Positions 57,106 through 64,000 of a DNA stretch of 64,000 nt are shown here, piece after piece. This DNA comes from Lasiosphaeria ovina (Eukaryota > Ascomycota > Sordariomycetes > Sordariales > Lasiosphaeriaceae), in the NCBI GenBank assembly GCA_033439765.1, contig JAULSN010000007.1, forward strand, positions 1,550,001 to 1,614,000, given 5' to 3'. The notes beneath the pieces are model-generated. The model was given only the letters and a program-made list of their open reading frames with translations, was not told the origin of the DNA and ran no database searches. Each line of letters starts with the position of its first letter. Positions within the stretch are counted from its first letter, which is position 1. Both the position numbers and the translations under genes were made by a program.

Positions 57106-58586
57106 GGCGCAGAGAGGGCCGCCTCGGTGTCTCTGGGATTGGGATGTCCCTTCGCATTTGATCATCGCGGCAAGAGTGTACATACGCAGCACCTTTTTAT
57201 TGAGATGTGTTTTTATTTAGAGAAAATGTCTAAGCTGTTCTTTTTGGATGCATTCTACCGACAACCTACCTTACGTATTGTCCGTAGTTGAGATAATTAG
57301 GTAAGGTAGGTAATGTGTGAGCCAATGGGTGGTGTGACTTGGACGGTGATGGATGGCATTGTCTGATTGGTGTTCAGCGACATCCCATATGCCTATTTGG
57401 GAACCCAGCAAGCGCCGTGTTGCTCTTCTTTCGGTCTCGACTCGCCGCTCACAGCAGCACAAGAGGTCAAGGGCGCCCTCCCTCCAATGTCAGGTGTGAT
57501 GATGCAGCCCCCGGCATTCTCTCAGTTAGTTGACGGCGCATATTTCACCGGGTCACGTACCACCAAGCGTGCTGTACTTGTACTCCCATGCAACGGAGAA
57601 ACATGAAGCCAGAAATGGACACAAGAAAATATCAAAGCAAAGACATACTTGGTGTATGTACAGCTGGTGTAATATCGCGGGCGCCGATATAGCCTGCTAC
57701 CCACACACACACCCTCTCTCTCACACTCACGCTCATGCTCCATGGAACCTGCCTGCCTCCGTTTATGGACGTTCCGGCTTCTCGGAGTGAGCGCGGCTCG
57801 CCCGTTAGGTTTAAGGTGGGGGGATGGGATGGGAATGAATGCCGCGCTCGCTCGCAAAAAAAGAAAAAATGCGGGCGCATTGGTCTCCAATTGGACGCGT
57901 GCCGACCCGCTCCTCCTGAGTTCAGATGGTTTCAGAAGGAGCGATCGCAACTGCCCCCGGGCTTCAGACTGAATGCCCGAGCTTGCTTGCTACCCGAACT
58001 GTAATGGAAGGTTCAGGTAGTCAAATGGATCACCCATTCGGTTCAGTTCAAGTTCCATTTTGTTAATGGTGGCCTATGGTCTGTGCTGAATGTGCCCGTT
58101 CGCCATCTTCTCTAACTTTGGCATCTTCCTTCCACTGCGTATTGCCGGCTGCCGCCAGCCCTTTTTTAAGGTTTTTTGTTTTCCTTTTCCCCCCCCATAC
58201 CTACCCGCTTCGCACCTGCCCTGCCCATCAAGTGTCAATCCAATCCGATCTTGGGTGGAAAGTTTCCAACATCCGCGGAAACTTGGGGCGAACGAACAGA
58301 ACAAAAACAGCACACTGGCGGCGCGTACATGTCGGACTCGGGCGCGCTCACACCTCGAGAGATCGCGCCGGCGGCTCCCGTGTCCTATCCTCTTTGACAA
58401 TCGCCCTGTTTCCTCCGCCGGGGTGGTTGGGCTACCGCTGTGGGCTTACTGGACCGGACCGGACAGGGTCGGTTTTGGCTTTATTCGAATTCCTTCTTCT
58501 CTAAAAAGAAATATCTTTTTTCGTCCCTGAACTCTTCGATTCTGTCTGCATTTCGATTTCGATTATTCTTGTAGCGATCCGTTTTC
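57106..58586. other. Intergenic, promoter of SOG2
   Basis: No gene supported. Pyrimidine-rich leader-like sequence precedes 58587. Confidence 0.5.
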
Positions 58587-61306
58587 ATGGCTTCCCGAGA
58601 AATGGATTGGAGGAACCCGCAGCAGCGGCGACAGCAGTCGTCGGCCTCGTCTTCGTCGTCGATCAAGAGGCTCCCAGAGACGCCCGCACCGCCGAGCAGC
58701 TCTATAAAACGGGTCGGCGTCCCCCCACCGCCACCTGGCGCGGCCGCGACCACGCCCATCTCGCCCGGCCAGGTCACTGCACTGGTGCGCGAGGCCCTCC
58801 AGAAGGCGCGCATCGACGATGAGAACCGCGCTCCAGACTCGGACGGCCTGAAGCCGGGAATCACGCTTGATCTCACCCAAAAAAACATCCCCGCCCTTCC
58901 CGACGAGGTTGTAGACATCCTCCGCAATGGCGTCGAGCGCCTGGCCCTCTCCCACAACTCCCTTGTCTCACTGCCCGCCCGCTTCGCCCGGTGCACCTCG
59001 CTGCGCTACTTGGCTGCCAGAAACAATGCCTTCGAGGTGTTTCCGCTGCCGGTATGTCCTCTTACGTTGATACGTGTACACGCACGCGCGAGCAAGCCCC
59101 TGGTCGTCGTCTATAACCACCCGTCTTCCCATCCCCGCGGCTAACCGATGCGCAGCTCTGCGATCTCACCTCCCTGGAGTTCCTGGACCTGGGGCGGAAC
59201 AAGCTGAAAGAGCTCCCCCCTGAGATTGCCAAGCTCACTTCGCTCAAGGCTCTTGCTCTCCAGGATAACAGGATCAAGACGCTGCCTCTCGGCCTGGGTG
59301 ACATGAGCTCGCTGCAAAGGCTGAGACTGGACGGGAACCCCATCAGCTTTCCTCCAAAGGAAGTTTTTGTCGTCCAGCGTCGAGACCTGGCCCCAAACGA
59401 GACGCTGTCCGAGAGTGTGTCGGAGTTGATGTTGACGGACCAGATCAAAAAGTATCTCGGCCAGCGGCTGAACGCGCAGGCCATCGGCGGAACCTCGGAA
59501 TCCGAAGCAGGAGATGATGAATCTAGCGAGGGCGCCGACACACCACGCCTGCCCGCCAGAAGACCGGGCAGCCGCTTCCCAATACGAGTCAAGGGCTCCG
59601 GCGGTGCCGGAGCCTTGTCTCCCCCCGTGTCGAGGTCTCCGTCGCTGTCGAGGCCGCCGCCTATCCCCGGCCGATCGCTGTCTCAGTACACCAACACTTT
59701 GGCCCGGAAACAGGGCATCATACCCCTTACCATGGGCAAGTCCAACGAGAGTCTCCGAAGCAACCCCGAGCTGGTGAGGTCATCGCTGGACGAAGAGCGA
59801 TCGCGGAGCCGCTCCTCTGCCCGTGCAGGTGAAGCCGCTGCCGCGGGTGACAGACTGGCCCAACAGCCCGGTGCGGTCACTACAAGCGCCAGGGCAAACC
59901 GGACGAGCACCCATTTCCGTGGTTTCAGCTATAGCGGGGGCTTGACTCTCCAGAACCCCTTCAGCCCCGAAGACCCGTCTTTGCAGCGGCCGCTGTATGT
60001 CAGGGCCCTTTCCGCGTTGCCTGTTCGCAAGTACCAGTCCCAGGCAGTCGATCCGGTGCTGGAAGTTTCCAAAGGCATTCTATATGCGATATTTCAGCTG
60101 CACATGGGCGTCCAGACGTTGATGAGCCTCACCAACGATGGCGGAGCCAGGCGGTCCAGCCTCGAAATGGTATTCTACAACACCAATGTTTACTTCGGAG
60201 AGCTCGAGCGGGCAATTCAGGACTACGAGCTTTCGGCAGGCACTCGGGCCGGCACTCGAGAGCATGAGGGGATGCAGCGGGCATACGTCACCCTGATTCA
60301 GGCTTATGTCCACATCTGCTCCCGGCTCACCGGCAGCGTTGATCTTCTTGTGGACAACGGAGACCAGCGGTACATGCGAACATTCTTGTTGCTTGTTTAC
60401 CACAGTGTTATGGAATTGCGTGCGACCATCAGCACATGGCTCGCGGCCCAGACCGCAGCACCGACACCGCACAGGCCGTCACCACCGCCTCGTGAGACTT
60501 TGCCAGCACCCAGGCCGCCCGTCCCGCCCGCAGTCACTCCTGGGAGGTCCCCTAAGCGCCAGATGCAGGTCAAGACAGATATACCGTACAACGTGGGCAT
60601 AACTCGGCGGCCGGTGGCCCACGCCAGGACACCGCCATCAAGCGATTCCTTTTCTTCGTCCGTATCTTCGGTCGAGGCTGGCCGTGGGCGTGAGGGCGAA
60701 AGCGGCGGGCAGCAGGCGGATCCGGTCAGCAGCGACGGAGACCAGCAATTCGAGTGCTTCTTCGTGTCGCTCAAAACCGCATCCGAGCTGATCCAAGAGA
60801 CTCTACCGGGGCTCAAGAACCTCTTCGCTGGGGGGCTCCGCAAGGCCCGCTCGGCTGAGGACACGGTCAGCTGGGAGCTCTTGCTCAAAAGGAGCGCCGC
60901 CGTTGCACAGCAAGAAGAGCCGCTACGTGCCCTCCTGTCGACGATCCGGCTGCGCGACCCGAGCCTGGGCGCCCGCTCGCCGTTCTGGGGTCTCTGCCAT
61001 AGCCTGTTTGTGTCTTGGGCCGAGCTGTGCGACCAGATCAAGCTAGCGCTCGACACGAAGCTCATCGTGCGGTTTCCGGCCGACACAGAGATGGGGATCC
61101 GCCAGATCTCGCGCAACATCAAGGACGGCATGAGTCTCTGGGACGTCGTGCGGAGACAGGCAGCGGCTAGCAGCCTCGCCGCCACCTCTTCTTCGGCTCG
61201 CTCTGGCAGCCCCGCGCGGAAAACCGAGCAGGCCCTGCCCTTGACGCCGCAGAGCGCGGCGCTGGGGCCGGCCGTTCGCGCTACGAAGCCGTTTTCTCCC
61301 CCCTGA
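58587..61306 (+). CDS. SOG2: Leucine-rich-repeat protein SOG2 (RAM morphogenesis pathway)
   Basis: Exon 1 is 58587-59051 and exon 2 is 59156-61306; the 104-bp intron (GTATGT, GGCTAAC, CAG) is in phase 0 and splits the LRR array; 871 aa. Four to five LRRs are visible from about residue 110: VERLALSHNSLVSLPARF, LRYLAARNNAFEVFPLP, LEFLDLGRNKLKELPPEI, LKALALQDNRIKTLPLGL, LQRLRLDGNPISFPP. A Ser/Pro-rich linker follows, then helical SOG2-domain segments (QAVDPVLEVSKGILYAIFQL, HRPSPP-rich loop, SWELLLKRSAAVAQQEEPLR). In yeast Sog2 supports the NDR kinase Cbk1 in the RAM network controlling polarity and cell separation; the fungal COT-1-type pathway is the expected context here (inferred). Confidence 0.9.
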
Positions 61307-63163
61307 CGCGGCGGATTTGTTTTTGTTTTTCTTCCTTTTCACTCATATTTGTGTTTTTTTTTGTCTTCTGCTGCATCGCTGTGGGGTACCATTATATCTG
61401 GCCGGTTGGGACTCGCCTCGGGTTTACAGAACTTCCATTTTCAAAAGGGGAGTGTAAAAATGTGTTTTGCTCTTTTTGTATTCTAATTTTTCTTGCTCTG
61501 TGGGACTTTGTCTCCTTATACGGATACTGGATGTTGTTCGAGTGGTGATGGGCTAGCGGTGTTTTTTTCACATGTGAAGGAATACGCAGAGTTACGACTC
61601 AAGTCATAGAAGGGAAATGCATTTTCGGGATCTGGGTATGTATTGACGGATGGGTTGGGTTGTCTGGCTGGCTATCTTACATAGGTACACACGGATTCGG
61701 GTGTTGGTGTAAGGTTATGGGATCGGGCACATGATGTGCGTATGCGCATGTATGGACCTATGTGCAATACATACGGGACTTGGAGGGTTTGGGACAAACT
61801 TCACGTTGTAGTCTGTTCGATAGACTCTGGTCATATCAAGCACTGTACATACCGTACACTTGGAAGAGTGCAATGTCGTGTTTAATGGAGGTAAAGGTCC
61901 TTTGCTCAGGCTTGTTTACTAGGACTTCTTTCAACCTTTCGTCGACTGTTAGGGAGTTAGATGCAAGGCTTGTTCCCATTCGGCTATTCATCAAGGTTCT
62001 ACTCGCCGTCTTAGTTGCCAGATTCGGCGTTCAAGGTTCAAGTACGGTACCGTGAGGCTATGGGAAGGACGATATTAAAGAGGGAAAATTTGATATTTTT
62101 CTATACTAATTGGAAATACAAATCCCAGAGGCTTCCCGCCATTTCCATGTGACGCGCGAGTCTCGGGGCTGGCTGACAGCTCTGACAGGCGGGCGTTGCC
62201 TTGGACAGATGCCGCATGACGAGGGGAGCACCTCGAAGATGGGACGCAACGGCTTGACTTGGCCCTCACGGGCCCCGCAATTTCATCAGGGGTCCCCTCA
62301 CCAGAAGTCGACAGTACAGTGCCTTGGGTGCATGGGCCAGGCCAGATGCATGTACAGTACAGTTGGCGGCAAAAAGTTTGAGTCCAAATTTTGTATCGCG
62401 AATACGGCTAGCGGCTTACATGGTACTTAGTGCTGGATTCAAACTTTTTGCCGCCCACTGTACTGTACCTCTGACTTGGCGATAAGATAAGCCAAGAAGG
62501 TTTCCGCACCGCCAAGGTCTCCCAACAAAAAGGGTTGGAGTCAGGTAGGTCAGCTTCCTTTAGAGTACGGGATACCTACTGTAGCCCAGGGTCTCTTTGC
62601 CTCCCGGGCTGGTGCCTTGAACATCCGCCAGGCCCGTTATCCCGCCCGCCTGCCCGCCTCACCCAACTAAACTGAACGGAAGCACGAATGACGATGCGCC
62701 AGCCCTAGGTGTGACTCTGCCTGTCTGCCAGCCTGTGACCGTCATCTGCCTAGAAGCGAGCAAGCAAGCAAGCAGCCGACCTGACCCGCGACGTCCCTCC
62801 CCAGGCTGCCCTGCCTGCCCCGTGGCTCCCAGCCAACCAAACGAACAGGGCGCTGTTGCGGAATACCTTACCGACCTACCACCTCCCCTCGTGTGGGCTT
62901 AGTAGCTGAGGTACATTGCCGAGTAATACATGGGCAAATACAAATACAGTGCACAGCTCCAATACCTTACCCATTTCTATTTTCCTCGTATATTCGGAGC
63001 TCTCCTCGTCCACCTCTCGCGCGAGTCCCCGTCCCCGCCTCGCCTCGCCTCGCCCGCCCACCGTTCCGAACTTACGTCAACTCTTCACCTCGGGGCGGAC
63101 AAGCCTCTTGACCTCCCTGCACCGACACAAACATACGCGATACGACACAACCAGCAAGCAACG
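61307..63163. other. Intergenic with a small MITE
   Basis: No supported gene. Contains the 101-bp MITE at 62360. The last few hundred bases are the promoter of the TLC gene. Confidence 0.5.
62360..62460. mobile_element. 101-bp MITE with TA flanks (Tc1/mariner/pogo type)
   Basis: The left end is CAGTTGGCGGCAAAAAGTTT and the right end is the complement of CAGTGGGCGGCAAAAAGTTT: 19 of 20 terminal bases match. It is flanked by TA at 62358-62359 and 62461-62462. The centre has no coding potential. Outside the TA the flanks CAG / CTG also mirror each other. Confidence 0.85.
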
Positions 63164-64000
63164 ATGCGGGATCCGTTAGCCTTCTCGATCCCGGCTCTGA
63201 GCAAGGCCGTGCAGCCATGGGCGGACCGGCTGGCGTTCCCCGTGCTGCCGCTGCATGCCCACGAGGTGGTGGCCTCGGCGCTCTTCTACACGTTCGTGCA
63301 CGTCGTCGTGTCGCCGGCGCTGTCGAACCGCTTCTTCCCCAAGCACTACCCGCGGCACTCGCGCGCCAAGAAGGCCAACTGGGACGCCCACGTCGTCTCG
63401 CTCATCCAGAGCGTGATCATCAACTCCCTGGCGCTGTGGGTCATCTTCTTCGATGCCGAGCGCAAGTCGATGGACTGGCAGCAGCGCGTCTGGGGCTACA
63501 CGGGCTCGTCGGCCATGATCCAGGCGCTGGCCTGCGGTTACTTCGTCTGGGACCTGGCCATCACCCTGCTGAACCTCGACATCTTCGGCATCGGCCTGCT
63601 GGCCCACGCCGTCAGCGCCCTGGCCGTCTACTCGTTTGGATTTGTGCGTTTCTTCCCTCCAAATATCCTGCTCCGGGTCCGTTCTTTTCTGACAAGACAA
63701 CGCAGAGACCCTTCCTCAACTTCTACTCGCCCGTCTTCATCCTCTACGAGCTGTCGACGCCCTTCCTCAACATCCACTGGTTCTTCGACAAGCTGAACAT
63801 GACGGGCTCCAAGGCGCAGCTGTACAACGGCATCGCGCTGCTGGCTACCTTCTTCTCGTGCCGCCTGGTGTGGGGCAGCTACCAGTCGGTGCTGGTCTAC
63901 GCCGACATGTGGCGGGCCGTGCGCGGCTCGCCCGACGCCGTCTACGTAGCCGCCGCCGCCGCCGCCAACGCCGCCAGAAACTCGACGTACTTGCCGTTTG
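63164..64000 (+). CDS. TLC-domain membrane protein; 3' end outside the window
   Basis: Exon 1 is 63164-63643 and exon 2 runs from 63706 past the right edge; the 62-bp intron (GTGCGT, CGCAG) is in phase 0. At least 258 aa are seen. Membrane segments alternate with short loops: VVASALFYTFVHVVVSPAL, SLIQSVIINSLALWVIFF, MIQALACGYFVWDLAITLL, LLAHAVSALAVYSFGF, RPFLNFYSPVFILYELSTPF and YNGIALLATFFSCRLVWGSY. The order, with GYFVWDL and HAVSALAVY (TLC His) and a late SxPFLNIHW motif, matches TMEM56/TLCD-like TLC proteins rather than ceramide synthase (no Hox or Lag1 motif). The end is unknown because the window stops in frame. Location is ER or Golgi membrane; its lipid role is inferred from the family. 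Confidence 0.82.

Overview
The window looks like nuclear DNA of a filamentous ascomycete, most likely a Sordariomycete-type fungus. Introns are short (about 50-120 bp) with GTRNGT donors, CTRAC-like branch sites and YAG acceptors. The gene set includes a HET-type fragment, a nucleoside-phosphorylase NLR N-terminus, a Pro-rich GPI-type wall protein, a secreted amidase, a SOG2/RAM-pathway protein and many Ser/Pro-rich low-complexity proteins. I cannot name the species. Exon boundaries below were worked out by hand from reading frame and splice signals.

Layout. The left 5 kb is accessory: the start of a PNP_UDP-domain NLR runs off the left edge on the minus strand, followed by a HET C-terminal fragment and decayed coding relics. 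From 5 to 20.8 kb: a very large coiled-coil protein, a Gly/Ser-rich membrane protein, a secreted amidase, a tRNA-Arg(CCT) gene interrupted in its T-stem, and an MFS transporter. 21.6-22.5 kb is a relic gene with a dispersed repeat and a 241-bp MITE. From 23.5 to 37.3 kb: a GPI-type wall protein, CENP-O/Mal2, an acetyl-CoA transporter, a DEAD-box helicase, IPI1, and a roadblock/LC7 protein divergent from IPI1. 37.3-40.2 kb is gene-poor with LTR-like sequence. From 40.2 to 49.5 kb: a conserved 1089-aa hypothetical with a long repeat-bearing intron, a secreted CREG-like protein, a five-exon ribosomal protein eS30 gene, and an F-box-like protein. 50.0-51.9 kb is a mobile-looking composite: a DUF6589-like gene start fused tail-on to the start of an antisense helicase, bounded by GC-rich hairpins. 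From 52.1 kb to the right edge: mitochondrial MRS2, phosphopantothenate-cysteine ligase (CAB2), SOG2 and a TLC-domain protein cut by the window end; a 101-bp MITE lies near 62.4 kb.

There is no metabolic cluster: most genes are conserved housekeeping genes in dispersed order. The unusual material sits in four places: the NLR/HET left edge; the tRNA-Arg with a 77-nt insert that has every mark of a spliceosomal intron; the 22.0 and 48.1 kb repeat pair; and the 50-52 kb composite, whose 5' flank and start of the ORF match the sequence just upstream of the NLR at the left edge.
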